Shown one piece after another: positions 38,463-47,464 of a DNA stretch of 64,000 nt; positions within the stretch are counted from its first letter, which is position 1, and each line of letters begins with the position of its first letter. The notes under the pieces are model-generated. The model was not told the origin of the DNA and did not search any database. It saw nothing but the letters and a program-made list of their open reading frames with translations. The position numbers and the translations under genes were made by a program. Location of the stretch: assembly GCF_900091625.1 (NCBI RefSeq), contig NZ_FMIC01000002.1, positions 1,054,001 to 1,118,000 on the forward strand, given 5' to 3'. Origin of the DNA: Micromonospora peucetia (GTDB lineage: Bacteria > Actinomycetota > Actinomycetes > Mycobacteriales > Micromonosporaceae).

Positions 38463-40247
38463 ATGTGCGGACTTGCGGGAGAGTTCCGTCGTGACGGTTC
38501 ACGCGCCGATGTGGCAGCGGTGGAGCGCATGGCGGCCACGATGAGCGACCGGGGGCCCGACGACAGCGGCGTCTGGGCCCAGGGCCCCACCGCCCTCGGA
38601 CACCGACGCCTGAAGATCATCGACCTCTCCGCCGCGAGCGGACAACCGCTGGTCGATCCCGGCGCGGGACTGACCGGCGTCTTCAACGGGTGCATCTACA
38701 ACTACCGCGAGCTGCGCGAGGAACTCCAGGCCAAGGGTCATCGGTTCTTCTCCTCCGGCGACAGCGAGGTCGTGCTCAAGGCGTACGCCGAATGGGGTCT
38801 CGACTTCGTCGACCACCTGATCGGCATGTTCGCCGTGGCGATCAGCGAGCGGGACACCGGCCGGCTGGTGCTGGCCCGGGACCGGCTCGGCATCAAGCCG
38901 CTCTACCTGGCCGAGACGCCCGGCGTGGTGCGCTTCGCCAGCACCCTGCCCGCGCTGCTGGCCGGGGGCGGGATCGACACCAGCATCGACCCGGTCGCGC
39001 TCGCGCACTACCTGAGCTTCCACAGCATCGTGCCGCCACCGCGCACCATCCTGCGCGGCGTCACCAAGCTGCCCCCGGCGACCGTACGGGTCTACGAGGC
39101 GGACGGCCGCACCTCCGAGCGGGTCTACTGGGATCCGGCCTTCACCCGCTCCGCCGAGCGGGCCGGCTGGTCCGAGCAGGACTGGCAGGACGCGCTGTTG
39201 GAGTCGCTGACCACCGCCGTACGACGGCGGATGGTCGCCGACGTGCCGGTCGGCGTGCTGCTCTCCGGCGGCCTGGACTCCAGCCTGGTGGTCGCCCTGC
39301 TGGCCGGGGAGGGCCAGCGCGGGCTGTCCACCTTCTCCATCGGCTTCGATGCGGTCGGCGGCCGGGAGGGCGACGAGTTCCGCTACTCCGACCTGGTCGC
39401 GAAGACGTTCGACACCGACCACCACCAGATCCGGGTGGCCGCCGCCGACCTGGTGCCGCCACTGGAGGCGGCCGTCGCCGCGATGTCCGAGCCGATGGTC
39501 AGCCACGACTGCGTGGCGTTCCACCTGCTCAGCGAGGTGGTGTCGCAGCACGTCAAGGTGGTCCAGTCCGGTCAGGGCGCGGACGAGATCCTCGGCGGCT
39601 ACCACTGGTATCCGCCGCTCGCCCGGATCGGTCGGGACCAGGCGCTCGACACGTACGCCGGGGCCTTCTTCGACCGGGACGCGGCCGGTCTGGCCCGGGT
39701 GCTGAACCCGGCCTGGCTGGCCGACGGCGACCCGGCGCGGGAGTTCGTGGCCGCGCACCTGGGCCGGGCCGGCGCGGAGACCGCCGTCGACGCCGCCCTG
39801 CGGATCGACACCCAGGTCATGCTGACCGACGACCCGGTCAAGCGGGTGGACAACATGACGATGGCGCACGGGCTGGAGGCCCGGGTGCCGTTCCTCGACC
39901 ACGAGTTCGTCGAACTCGCCGCGAGCTGCCCGCCGGAGCTCAAGCTGGCGCAGGGCGGCAAGGGGGTACTCAAGGAGATCGGCCGCCGGATGCTGCCGCA
40001 CGAGGTCATCGACCGGCCCAAGGGCTACTTCCCCGTGCCGGGCCTCACCCACCTGGAGGGCAAGCTCCTCGACCGGGTGACCGACGCGCTGCGCGCGCCC
40101 GAGGCCCGCCGCCGCGACCTGTTCCGCGCCGATTACGTCGACGCCCTGCTCGCCGACCCGAACGCCGAACTGACCCCGTTGAACGGAAACAAGCTGTGGC
40201 AACTCGGACTCCTGGAAATGTGGCTCCAGAGCCACGGAATCGACTGA
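38463..40247 (+). CDS. asnO: N-acetylglutaminylglutamine amidotransferase (asparagine-synthase type)
   Basis: Converts the C-terminal carboxylate of N-acetylglutaminylglutamine to the amide, yielding the osmoprotectant NAGGN. 594 residues. The N-terminal Ntn domain needs Cys directly after Met: MCGLAGEFRR, which fixes this ATG rather than the TTG three codons earlier. The synthetase domain has the pyrophosphate loop LLSGGLDSSLVVALL (about 266-280). Assignment to NAGGN rather than asparagine synthesis rests on the two downstream genes. No ribosome-binding site is obvious. Confidence 0.87.
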   Translation: MCGLAGEFRRDGSRADVAAVERMAATMSDRGPDDSGVWAQGPTALGHRRLKIIDLSAASGQPLVDPGAGLTGVFNGCIYNYRELREELQAKGHRFFSSGDSEVVLKAYAEWGLDFVDHLIGMFAVAISERDTGRLVLARDRLGIKPLYLAETPGVVRFASTLPALLAGGGIDTSIDPVALAHYLSFHSIVPPPRTILRGVTKLPPATVRVYEADGRTSERVYWDPAFTRSAERAGWSEQDWQDALLESLTTAVRRRMVADVPVGVLLSGGLDSSLVVALLAGEGQRGLSTFSIGFDAVGGREGDEFRYSDLVAKTFDTDHHQIRVAAADLVPPLEAAVAAMSEPMVSHDCVAFHLLSEVVSQHVKVVQSGQGADEILGGYHWYPPLARIGRDQALDTYAGAFFDRDAAGLARVLNPAWLADGDPAREFVAAHLGRAGAETAVDAALRIDTQVMLTDDPVKRVDNMTMAHGLEARVPFLDHEFVELAASCPPELKLAQGGKGVLKEIGRRMLPHEVIDRPKGYFPVPGLTHLEGKLLDRVTDALRAPEARRRDLFRADYVDALLADPNAELTPLNGNKLWQLGLLEMWLQSHGID

Positions 40248-40249
40248 CG

Positions 40250-42067
40250 GTGAACGACACCCTGGCGACCGGCGCGGCCCGGCCCGACCGGTTGCGTGGC
40301 GGGCGGCGACGGGAGCGGGTGGGCCCCGGCGGCGACCCGATGGCACCGGAGCCGGCGGAGCCGCCGACCCGGGAGGGCGACACGGACGTGGTGCTGGACT
40401 GCGGCTGGGGGCGGCTCGTCTTCGGGCAGACCTTCGCCGAGCAGGCCGCCGTCGCCGCCGTGTTGCGTTCCGAGGCCGCCGGTTCCCGGGACATCTGCGT
40501 CTACCTGCGCGACCCGCACGTGCTGGTGTCCCGGCTGCCCGACGAGTTGTTCATCGACCCGTCGCTGACCTACCGGCTGCCGCTCGGCGACGACCGGCCG
40601 ACCGCCGACGAGGACGAAGTCCCGGGGCTGGCCATCCGCCCGCTGGCCGACGCCGCCGACGCGGACGCGGTGAACCGGATCTACGCCCGCAACGGCATGG
40701 TCACCGCGCCGGTCGACGTGCTCGTCGCCAACGCGCGTACGGACCGGTTCCTGCACCTGGTCGCCGAGGACGCCACCGGCGAGATCGTCGGCACCATCAC
40801 CGGCGTCGACCACGTCGCGGTCTTCGACGACCCGGACGAAGGGGCAAGTTTGTGGTGCCTCACCGTCGACTTCAACACCGCGCCGCCGGGCACCGGCCAG
40901 GCGCTGATCACCGCGCTGGCCGCCCGGCTGGTCGAGCGGGGCCGGGCGTACGTGGACCTGTCGGTGCTCGCCGAGAACGCCGGGGCGATCCGGCTCTACG
41001 AGCGGCTCGGCTTCTACCGGATGTCGATGCTCTGCGTGAAGCGGAAGAACCCGATCAACGAGCGGCTCTTCCTGCCCGCCACGCCCGAGGGGTACGACCG
41101 GCTCAACCCGTACGCGAGGATCGTGGCCGACGAGGCGATGCGGCGCGGCATCCGGGTGGAGGTCACCGACCCGGCCTGGGGTGAGCTGCGGCTGAGCAGC
41201 GGCGGGCGGACCGTGCTGACCCGCGAGTCGCTGTCGGAGCTGACCTCGGCGGTGGCGATGAGCCGCTGCGACGACAAGCGGGTCACCCGCCGGATCCTCA
41301 CCGAGGCGGGGCTGTCCGTGCCGCGTGGCCGGACCGCCACCGGCGACGACGGCGACGCCGCCTTCCTCGCCGAGGTCGGCCGGGTGGTGGTCAAGCCGGC
41401 GCGGGGCGAGCAGGGCAACGGGATCACGGTGGGCGTACGGAGCCCGGAGGCGCTGGCCGCCGCCGTCGCGCTGGCCACCCGGTTCTGCCCGGACGTGCTG
41501 ATCGAACAGATGCACACCGGCGAGGACCTGCGGGTCATCGTCATCGACCACGAGGTGGTGGCCGCCGCCGTCCGGCGTCCCGCCTCGATCACCGGCGACG
41601 GGGTGCACGACATCGCCGAACTGATCGAGCGGCAGAGCCGCCGCCGGGCCGCCGCCACCGGTGGCGAGTCGCGGATCCCGCTCGACGACCTGACCCGGGA
41701 CGTTCTCGCCGACGCCGGCCTCGAGCCGCACGACATGCTGCCGGAGGGGAAGGTGCTGGCCGTACGCAGGACCGCGAACCTGCACACCGGCGGCACCATC
41801 CACGACGTCACGGCCGAGCTGCACCCGACGATCGCCGAGGCGTGCGTGGCGGCCAGCCGCGCCCTGGACATCCCGGTCACCGGGCTGGACCTGCTGGTCG
41901 CCGCCCCGGACCGGCCCGAGCACGTCTTCATCGAGGCCAACGAGCGGCCCGGCCTGGCCAACCACGAGCCGCAGCCGACCGCCGAGTGCTTCGTCAACCT
42001 GCTCTTCCCGGGCACCCGCGCACCGCAGCGGCTCTGGACCCCGGCCGGACCGGGAGGTGCCGCGTGA
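40250..42067 (+). CDS. ngg: N-acetylglutaminylglutamine synthetase (GNAT plus ATP-grasp)
   Basis: 605 residues. Residues ~110-270 form a GNAT acetyltransferase (IRPLADAADADAVNRIY, and FNTAPPGTGQALITALAARL as the acetyl-CoA loop); ~300-600 form an ATP-grasp ligase (VVVKPARGEQGNGITVGV, EQMHTGEDLRVIVID, VFIEANERPGLANHE). Together they acetylate glutamine and ligate the second glutamine. The ~45-residue N-terminus is disordered. GTG two bases after the asnO stop; the end overlaps the next gene's start by 4 bp. Confidence 0.88.
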   Translation: MNDTLATGAARPDRLRGGRRRERVGPGGDPMAPEPAEPPTREGDTDVVLDCGWGRLVFGQTFAEQAAVAAVLRSEAAGSRDICVYLRDPHVLVSRLPDELFIDPSLTYRLPLGDDRPTADEDEVPGLAIRPLADAADADAVNRIYARNGMVTAPVDVLVANARTDRFLHLVAEDATGEIVGTITGVDHVAVFDDPDEGASLWCLTVDFNTAPPGTGQALITALAARLVERGRAYVDLSVLAENAGAIRLYERLGFYRMSMLCVKRKNPINERLFLPATPEGYDRLNPYARIVADEAMRRGIRVEVTDPAWGELRLSSGGRTVLTRESLSELTSAVAMSRCDDKRVTRRILTEAGLSVPRGRTATGDDGDAAFLAEVGRVVVKPARGEQGNGITVGVRSPEALAAAVALATRFCPDVLIEQMHTGEDLRVIVIDHEVVAAAVRRPASITGDGVHDIAELIERQSRRRAAATGGESRIPLDDLTRDVLADAGLEPHDMLPEGKVLAVRRTANLHTGGTIHDVTAELHPTIAEACVAASRALDIPVTGLDLLVAAPDRPEHVFIEANERPGLANHEPQPTAECFVNLLFPGTRAPQRLWTPAGPGGAA

Positions 42068-43248
42068 GCCCGAGGCCCTTGGAGATCGACCTGGACTACC
42101 TGCGCCAGGTGCTGCTGGAGCTGCTGGAGATCCCGAGCCCGTCGGGGCGTACGGACCACGTGCAGCAGTACGTCGGCGAGCGGCTCTCCGCGCTCGGCAT
42201 CGGCTCCACCCTGACCCGGCGCGGCGCGCTCAGCGCCCACCTGCCCGGCCCCCGCTCCACCGGCGCCGACCGGGCGATCGTGGTGCACACCGACACCATC
42301 GGCGGCATGGTCAAGCGGCTCAAGGAGAACGGCCGGCTGGAGCTGAAACCGATCGGCACGCACAGCGCCCGGTTCGCCGAGGGCGCGCACGTGCGGATCT
42401 TCACCGACGACCTGGACCGGGTGGTCACCGGCCAGGTGCTCCCCCTCAAGGCCAGCGGGCACCGCTACAACGACGGCGTGGACCTCCAGGGCGTGGGCTG
42501 GGAGCAGGTGGAGATCCGCGTCGACGAGCCGGTCGACGACATCGCCGGCCTGCGCGCGCTCGGCATCGACGCCGGGGACTTCGTCGCGTTCCTGCCGAAC
42601 CCCACCATCACCCCCTCCGGGTACGTCAAGTCCCGGCACCTGGACGACAAGGCGGGCGTGGCGGCGGTGCTGACCGCGTTCAAGGCGATGGTCGACGCGG
42701 GCGCCCGGCCGGCGGTCACCGCGCACCTGCTGGTCACCGTGACCGAGGAGATCGGGCACGGCGCCTCACACGGCCTCGACCCCGACGTGGCGGAGATCGT
42801 CTCGGTGGACGCGGCGGTGGTCGCCCCAGGCCAGCAGTCCCGCGAGGACGCGGCAACCCTGGCGATGGGCGACGGGGTCGGCCCGTTCGACTACCACCTG
42901 ACCCGCAACCTGGCCTCGATCGCCGCCGAACACGGCGTACGCCTGGTCCGGGACGTCTTCGACTACTACCGCTCGGACGTGGCGGCAGCCGTGGAGGCCG
43001 GGGCACACGCCCGGGTGGCGCTGCTCGGCTTCGGCGTGGACGCCACCCACGGGCACGAACGCACCCACCTCGACGGCCTGCGCCAACTCACCCAGTTGCT
43101 CTGCCTCTACCTCCAGAGCGACCTGGTCTTCCCCGAGTGGGACGCCGAGCCGGAGGGTGACCTGGCCGACTTCCCGTCGCTGGCCGTGCAGCCGGCCAGC
43201 GAGGAGGGCCCCCGCGAGGGCCCGATCGGCATCGCCGAGACCTCCTGA
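42064..43248 (+). CDS. M42-family peptidase of the NAGGN operon
   Basis: 394 residues. Metal ligands of the M42 di-zinc aminopeptidase fold can be read: VVHTDTIGG, HLDDKAGVAAVL, TEEIGHGASHG and VDATHGHERTH. This peptidase accompanies asnO and ngg in known NAGGN clusters; it may degrade or recycle the dipeptide, but its role is not established. GTG with GGAGG at 6-base spacing, overlapping the ngg stop. A terminator follows, so the operon is three genes. Confidence 0.88.
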   Translation: MSPRPLEIDLDYLRQVLLELLEIPSPSGRTDHVQQYVGERLSALGIGSTLTRRGALSAHLPGPRSTGADRAIVVHTDTIGGMVKRLKENGRLELKPIGTHSARFAEGAHVRIFTDDLDRVVTGQVLPLKASGHRYNDGVDLQGVGWEQVEIRVDEPVDDIAGLRALGIDAGDFVAFLPNPTITPSGYVKSRHLDDKAGVAAVLTAFKAMVDAGARPAVTAHLLVTVTEEIGHGASHGLDPDVAEIVSVDAAVVAPGQQSREDAATLAMGDGVGPFDYHLTRNLASIAAEHGVRLVRDVFDYYRSDVAAAVEAGAHARVALLGFGVDATHGHERTHLDGLRQLTQLLCLYLQSDLVFPEWDAEPEGDLADFPSLAVQPASEEGPREGPIGIAETS

Positions 43249-43253
43249 CGCGG

Positions 43254-43278
43254 CACGGCACTCCCGGGAAGTGCCGTG
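43254..43278 (+). terminator. Terminator of the NAGGN operon
   Basis: CACGGCACT pairs with AGTGCCGTG across CCCGGGA, whose CCC/GGG can extend the stem. The hairpin begins 6 bases past the peptidase stop and ends before the next promoter. Confidence 0.7.
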
Positions 43279-43291
43279 TGATCGAAATCCG

Positions 43292-43320
43292 TTGCCGGGC
43301 GCGCGAGGGCTGGATAGCGT
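43292..43320 (+). promoter_or_regulatory. Promoter of the rnz leader
   Basis: TTGCCG (43292-43297), a 17-base spacer and TAGCGT (43315-43320) give a conventional housekeeping-type promoter. It lies between the NAGGN terminator and the leader ORF, so the RNA below is transcribed independently, starting near 43327. Confidence 0.6.
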
Positions 43321-43351
43321 GGCGGTACACGGGAAAGGAGGTGGTCCAGAC

Positions 43352-43390
43352 TTGTATAGCAATCGGACTCGTGAGGTGGCTGTCCGCTAG
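43352..43390 (+). CDS. 12-codon leader ORF with extended Shine-Dalgarno
   Basis: TTG start, peptide (M/L)[11 protein letters not shown], then TAG. The preceding GGGAAAGGAGGTGGTCC pairs almost fully with the 3' end of 16S rRNA, the strongest ribosome-binding site in the window, with 10 bases between GGAGG and TTG. The last codons overlap the 5' arm of a long-range RNA helix, so ribosomes on it would open that helix. The peptide itself is not recognised. Confidence 0.45.
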   Translation: MYSNRTREVAVR

Positions 43391-43551
43391 CCGCTGTCCT
43401 CGACAGTGAAACCGTCCGCCGCGAGGCGGGCACAGCACCATCGTCGAGACCGTGTGGCAGCGGTGCGGCGAAACCACGACAGCCACCCGACCCCCGGGGT
43501 GCCGGCCCAGTCCAGCCGGCCCGTGCGCGAGCATGGAAGCCCCGGGGGTCG
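43371..43551 (+). ncRNA. Structured leader RNA upstream of rnz (candidate)
   Basis: A perfect 10-bp helix GGTGGCTGTC/GACAGCCACC (43375-43384 with 43478-43487) closes a domain containing CTGTC-CTC-GACAG (43394-43406) and CCGCC-GCGA-GGCGG (43416-43429, a GNRA loop). Directly after it a 12-bp helix (43488-43499 with 43540-43551) encloses GCCGGC/GCCGGC (43501-43520). CTGTC and GACAG each occur twice and can exchange partners. No gene fits the stretch. It may be a cis-regulator of rnz or a free-standing RNA; I do not recognise the family. Confidence 0.5.
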
Positions 43552-43593
43552 ACCCTTGTCCGGGGCGGGTGGTCGACGCAGCCGGAGGTCACC

Positions 43594-44523
43594 GTGTCGA
43601 TGCGCGAACTGGTGGTGCTCGGGACGGCCAGCCAGGCCCCGACCCGGCAGCGCAACCACAACGGGTACGTGCTGCGCTGGGACGACGAGGTGATCCTCTT
43701 CGACCCGGGCGAGGGCAGCCAGCGGCAACTCCTGCACACCACGGTCACCGCCACCGACCTGACCCGGATCTGCGTCACCCACTTCCACGGCGACCACTGC
43801 CTCGGCCTGCCCGGCACCATCCAGCGGCTCTCCCTCGACCGGGTGCCGCACCCGGTGACGGTGCACTTCCCGGCCGGTGGCGCGGAATACTTCGCCCGGC
43901 TGCGGCACGCCGCCAGCTTCCACGAGACCGCCGAGCTGCGCGTCGAGCCGATCGAGACCGACGGGCAGCGGATCACCCTGGGCGTCGGCACGCTGGAGGC
44001 CCGCCGGCTGCGACACCCCATCGAGACGTACGGCTACCGGCTCGTCGAGCCGGACGGCTGCCGGATGCTGCCGGAGAAGCTGGCCGCGTACGGCATCGCG
44101 GGGCCGGCCGTCGGGGAACTGATCCGCGTCGGCCACCTCGACCTCGGCGGGCGCCGCGTCACCCGCGACGAGGTGAGCGTGCCGAGGCCGGGGCAGCGGT
44201 TCGCCTTCGTGATGGACACCGGCCTCTGCGACGGGGTGTACGCCCTCGCCGAACACGCCGACCTGCTGGTCATCGAGTCGACGTTCCTCGACTCGGAGGC
44301 CGCGCTCGCCGCCGAGGTCGGCCACCTCACGGCGGGCCAGGCCGCGCGGGTGGCGGCCGAGTCGGGCGTACGCCGCCTCGTGCTCACCCACTTCTCCCAG
44401 CGGTACGCCGACCCAGGCCGCTTCGCCGACGAGGCCCGCGCGCACTTCGACGGGGAACTGGTGATCGCCGAGGACCTGACGACCGTGCAGGTTCCGCCCC
44501 GGCGGGTAGCCTCGGCCGGGTGA
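43594..44523 (+). CDS. rnz: Ribonuclease Z
   Basis: Metallo-beta-lactamase-fold endonuclease maturing tRNA 3' ends, mainly of tRNAs lacking encoded CCA, as in the tRNA-Leu of this window. 309 residues. The zinc site [12 protein letters not shown] holds His63, His65, Asp67, His68; [17 protein letters not shown] and [11 protein letters not shown] identify the RNase Z branch. Late ligand in [13 protein letters not shown] follows GGAGG at 6-base spacing. Its stop overlaps the GNAT start by 4 bp. Confidence 0.9.
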   Translation: MSMRELVVLGTASQAPTRQRNHNGYVLRWDDEVILFDPGEGSQRQLLHTTVTATDLTRICVTHFHGDHCLGLPGTIQRLSLDRVPHPVTVHFPAGGAEYFARLRHAASFHETAELRVEPIETDGQRITLGVGTLEARRLRHPIETYGYRLVEPDGCRMLPEKLAAYGIAGPAVGELIRVGHLDLGGRRVTRDEVSVPRPGQRFAFVMDTGLCDGVYALAEHADLLVIESTFLDSEAALAAEVGHLTAGQAARVAAESGVRRLVLTHFSQRYADPGRFADEARAHFDGELVIAEDLTTVQVPPRRVASAG

Positions 44524-45029
44524 CGGTCACCCTGCGCCCCGCCGCCGTCGACGATCTGATGGCGGTGGGCGCCCTGCACCAGCGTTCCCGGGTCGCCGCC
44601 TACTCGGCCTTCCTGCCGGCGGAGGCGCTGGCCGACCCGACGCCCGAGGCGATGGGCGCCTACTGGACCGAGCGCTGGACGTGGGAGCGGGACGAGCACC
44701 GGATGACCGTGGTCGAGCGCGACGGCCGGCTGGTCGGGTTCAGCTATCTCGGCCCCGACGACGAGGGCGACCCGGCGACGGGCCTGCTCAACGCCATCCA
44801 CCTCGACCCGGCCGAGCAGGGCCGGGGCACCGGCCGCGCCCTGATGGTCGACGCGCTGGACGCCATGCGGGCGCGCGACTGGTCCCGTGCGGTGCTCTGG
44901 GTGCTGGCGTCGAACGCGCACGCGCGGCATTTCTACGAGCGCGGCGGCTGGACCCCCACCGGCACGGCCCGGGACGAGCATGTCGGCCCGGCGGTCACGC
45001 CCCAGCTCCGGTACGCCCGACGGCTCTGA
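44520..45029 (+). CDS. GNAT-family N-acetyltransferase
   Basis: 169 residues. The acetyl-CoA pyrophosphate loop is [15 protein letters not shown], and the late helix reads [15 protein letters not shown]. The opening [17 protein letters not shown] is typical. Substrate unknown. Start GTG overlaps the rnz stop (GTGA), so it is translationally coupled to rnz, although a link with tRNA maturation is not evident. Confidence 0.9.
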   Translation: MTVTLRPAAVDDLMAVGALHQRSRVAAYSAFLPAEALADPTPEAMGAYWTERWTWERDEHRMTVVERDGRLVGFSYLGPDDEGDPATGLLNAIHLDPAEQGRGTGRALMVDALDAMRARDWSRAVLWVLASNAHARHFYERGGWTPTGTARDEHVGPAVTPQLRYARRL

Positions 45030-45042
45030 CCGTCGGCGACCG

Positions 45043-45933
45043 TCACTGCCCGTCCCGATCCGCGTCGACACCGAAGTTGATCACGCCGAGGTGGCCGTCC
45101 CCGTCCTCGGTGACCTTGAGCAGCATGCTGGCGTCGTAGATGTTGTCGTTGTCGTTGAAGGTGTCCCGTCCGGTGTGCGCGGCGTACGGCTGCGCGGCGA
45201 AGACCTTCGAGTTCAGCGCCTCGTCGAACATCAGCTGCGTGGTCAGCACCCGGTCGGTGCCGATGTGCACCATCGCGTGGACGTGCACGGTGCGCCCCCG
45301 GTACCAGCCGGGCCAGACGGTGGTGAACTCGACGATGCCGTCGGCGTTGGTGACCTGCGCGCCACGCAGGTAACGCTTGTCGTCGGTCGGGGTGAGGTCG
45401 GCCAGCTCGCCGTTCCCGCCGCCCGGAGCACCGCCGCCAGCGGGCGGGCTGCCCGGCCGGGCACCGCCGGGTGCGCCGCTCGGTGGGGCACCGCCGGGTA
45501 CGCCGCCCCCGCCGGACGACTGGGCCTCGGCGCCCGAGTACAGCCCGGCCGCGTCGCAGTGCCAGATCTCCACCACCGCGTTCGACAGCGGCCCGCACTT
45601 CTCGCTGTCCTGCACCCGGATGGCCAGCCGCAGCCGGGTGCCCGCGCGGTCCTCCCGGATGTCGCTTCGGATCTTGTCGGCGTCGAAGTAGTACGGCCCC
45701 TGAGTGGTGTCGGCGGTCAGCCGGCACGTGTTCGCGTCGGCGAAGAGCGCTGTCAGGTCCTTCGCCGTGGTCGCCTGCGGGCTCACCGTCTCCCCCGTGG
45801 AGGTGGTGACGCTCCCGCTGTCCCGGCCGCAGGCCGCCAGCAGGCCGGCCAGGCCCACCGAGCCGATCCCGGCGATCAGGCGGCGACGGCTGACCCGCTG
45901 CCCCTCGTGGTGGTCGTGGTGCGCGGCTGCCAT
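45043..45933 (-). CDS. Tat-exported intradiol dioxygenase-like lipoprotein
   Basis: 296 residues. A twin-arginine signal (RVSRRRLIAG) runs into a lipobox LLAAC with Cys35, so the protein is folded, exported and lipid-anchored. The body resembles protocatechuate 3,4-dioxygenase: QGPYYFD and GWYRGRTVHVHAMVHI supply Tyr and His iron ligands. A ~40-residue Gly/Pro insertion (VPGGAPPSGAPGGARPGSPP and so on) interrupts the barrel. An aromatic substrate at the cell surface is likely but not known. ATG has GGGAGGACCG; the upstream TTG is part of that site. Confidence 0.87.
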   Translation of the reverse strand: MAAAHHDHHEGQRVSRRRLIAGIGSVGLAGLLAACGRDSGSVTTSTGETVSPQATTAKDLTALFADANTCRLTADTTQGPYYFDADKIRSDIREDRAGTRLRLAIRVQDSEKCGPLSNAVVEIWHCDAAGLYSGAEAQSSGGGGVPGGAPPSGAPGGARPGSPPAGGGAPGGGNGELADLTPTDDKRYLRGAQVTNADGIVEFTTVWPGWYRGRTVHVHAMVHIGTDRVLTTQLMFDEALNSKVFAAQPYAAHTGRDTFNDNDNIYDASMLLKVTEDGDGHLGVINFGVDADRDGQ

Positions 45934-46033
45934 CGGTCCTCCCAAAGCTGGATCGTCCCGGCACCGACGCTAGCCACGGCGAGTACGAGCAGCCTGTGCC
46001 ACGCTTGTGCCCCCGCTGTGAAGGCACGGCGCG

Positions 46034-46092
46034 GATGTAAGGAAGGGCCCCTTGTTCACGCATTGCGTTAACAAGGGGCCCTTCCTTACATC
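46034..46092. repeat. Perfect 23-bp inverted repeat abutting the cbs stop
   Basis: Arms 46034-46056 and 46070-46092 are exact complements containing AAGGAAGGGCCCCTTGTT, with a 13-base loop. The right arm ends one base short of the cbs stop codon (46094-46096), so it forms immediately after translation ends. I associate this AAGGAAGGGCCC hairpin with Micromonospora genomes (memory, not searched). Works as terminator or as a dispersed repeat. Confidence 0.85.
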
Positions 46093-46093
46093 G

Positions 46094-47464
46094 TCAGTGG
46101 GCGCCGAGGTGGGCCAGCAGGTCCTGCCGGGTGAGGACGCCCTTCGGCTTGCCGTCGACCAGCACCAGGGCGGCGTCGGACTTCTCCAGCAGGCCGACCG
46201 CCTCGCTCACCGGCTGCCCGCCGCCGATCATCGGCAGCGGGTCGGCCATGTGCCGCTCGATGGTGTCGTGCAGGTGTGCCTGCCCGGTGAAGAGTGCGTC
46301 GAGCAGGTCCCGCTCGGCGATCGAGCCGGCCACCTCGCCGGTGACCACCGGGGGCTCGGCCTTGAGCACCGGCAACTGTGAGACGCCGTACTCACGCATG
46401 TAGTCGATCGCGTCGCGGACCGTCTCGGTCGGGTGCACGTGCACCAGCTCGGGCAGGCCACCCGGCTTGCCGGCGAGCGCGTCGGCGACCGTCGGCTCCG
46501 CGCCGGAGTTGTCCAGGAAGCCGTACCGGGCCATCCAGGTGTCGTTGAAGATCTTGGACAGGTAGCCCTTGCCGCTGTCCGGCAGCAGCACCACGACCAC
46601 GTCGTCCGGGCCGGCCCTGCGGGCCACCTCCAAGGCGGCAACCACGGCCATCCCGCACGAGCCACCGACCAGCAGCCCCTCCTCGCGGGCCAGTCGCCGG
46701 GTCATCTCGAAGGACGCCTTGTCGGAGACCTCGATGATCTCGTCGGCGACGCCCCGGTCGTACGTCTCCGGCCAGAAGTCCTCGCCGACGCCCTCGACCA
46801 GATACGGCCGGCCGGTGCCGCCGGAGTAGACGGAGCCCTCCGGGTCGGCGCCGACGACCTTGACCCGGCCCTCCGACGCCTCCTTCAGGTAGCGTCCGAT
46901 GCCGGAGATGGTGCCGCCGGTGCCGACGCCCGCCACGAAGTGGGTGATCTCGCCCCCGGTCTGCTCCCACAGCTCGGGGCCGGTGGTCTCGTAGTGCGAG
47001 CGCGGGTTGGCCGGGTTGCTGTACTGGTTGGGCTTCCAGGCGCCGGGGATCTCCCGGGCCAGCCGGTCGGAGACGTTGTAGTAGGAGCGCGGGTCCTCCG
47101 GGGCCACGGCGGTCGGGCAGACCACCACCTCCGCGCCGTACGCGCGCAGCACGTCCTGCTTGTCCTGGCTGACCTTGTCAGGGCAGACGAAGACGCACTT
47201 GTAGCCCCGCAGCTGCGCCACCAGCGCCAGGCCGACGCCGGTGTTGCCGCTGGTCGGCTCGACGATCGTGCCGCCGGGCTGGAGGATGCCCGCCTTCTCC
47301 GCGTCCTCCACCATCCGCAGCGCGATCCGGTCCTTCACCGAACCGCCCGGGTTGAGGTACTCCACCTTCGCCAGCACGGTGGCCTGGATGCCGGCCGTGA
47401 CATTGCGCAGCCGTACCAGCGGGGTGTTGCCGATCAGCTCGACGACGTTGTCGTAGTACCGCAC
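46094..47464 (-). CDS. cbs: Cystathionine beta-synthase with CBS-domain pair
   Basis: PLP enzyme condensing homocysteine with serine (or O-acetylserine) to cystathionine. 456 residues. PLP Lys44 in NPGGSVKDRIALRM, SGNTGVGLALVAQL, and phosphate loop GVGTGGTISGIGRYL. A pair of CBS modules fills residues ~330-456 (DAIDYMREYGVSQLPVLKA, DAALVLVDGKPKGVLTRQD). With metB nearby this gives both arms of transsulfuration. GTG with GGAGG 16 bases before it; the spacing is long, so translation efficiency may be low. Confidence 0.93.
   Translation of the reverse strand: MRYYDNVVELIGNTPLVRLRNVTAGIQATVLAKVEYLNPGGSVKDRIALRMVEDAEKAGILQPGGTIVEPTSGNTGVGLALVAQLRGYKCVFVCPDKVSQDKQDVLRAYGAEVVVCPTAVAPEDPRSYYNVSDRLAREIPGAWKPNQYSNPANPRSHYETTGPELWEQTGGEITHFVAGVGTGGTISGIGRYLKEASEGRVKVVGADPEGSVYSGGTGRPYLVEGVGEDFWPETYDRGVADEIIEVSDKASFEMTRRLAREEGLLVGGSCGMAVVAALEVARRAGPDDVVVVLLPDSGKGYLSKIFNDTWMARYGFLDNSGAEPTVADALAGKPGGLPELVHVHPTETVRDAIDYMREYGVSQLPVLKAEPPVVTGEVAGSIAERDLLDALFTGQAHLHDTIERHMADPLPMIGGGQPVSEAVGLLEKSDAALVLVDGKPKGVLTRQDLLAHLGAH

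Noticed and set aside
43330..43350. Fragment of 16S rRNA on the minus strand
   Set aside because: The match is only the anti-Shine-Dalgarno complement; no other rRNA sequence is present.
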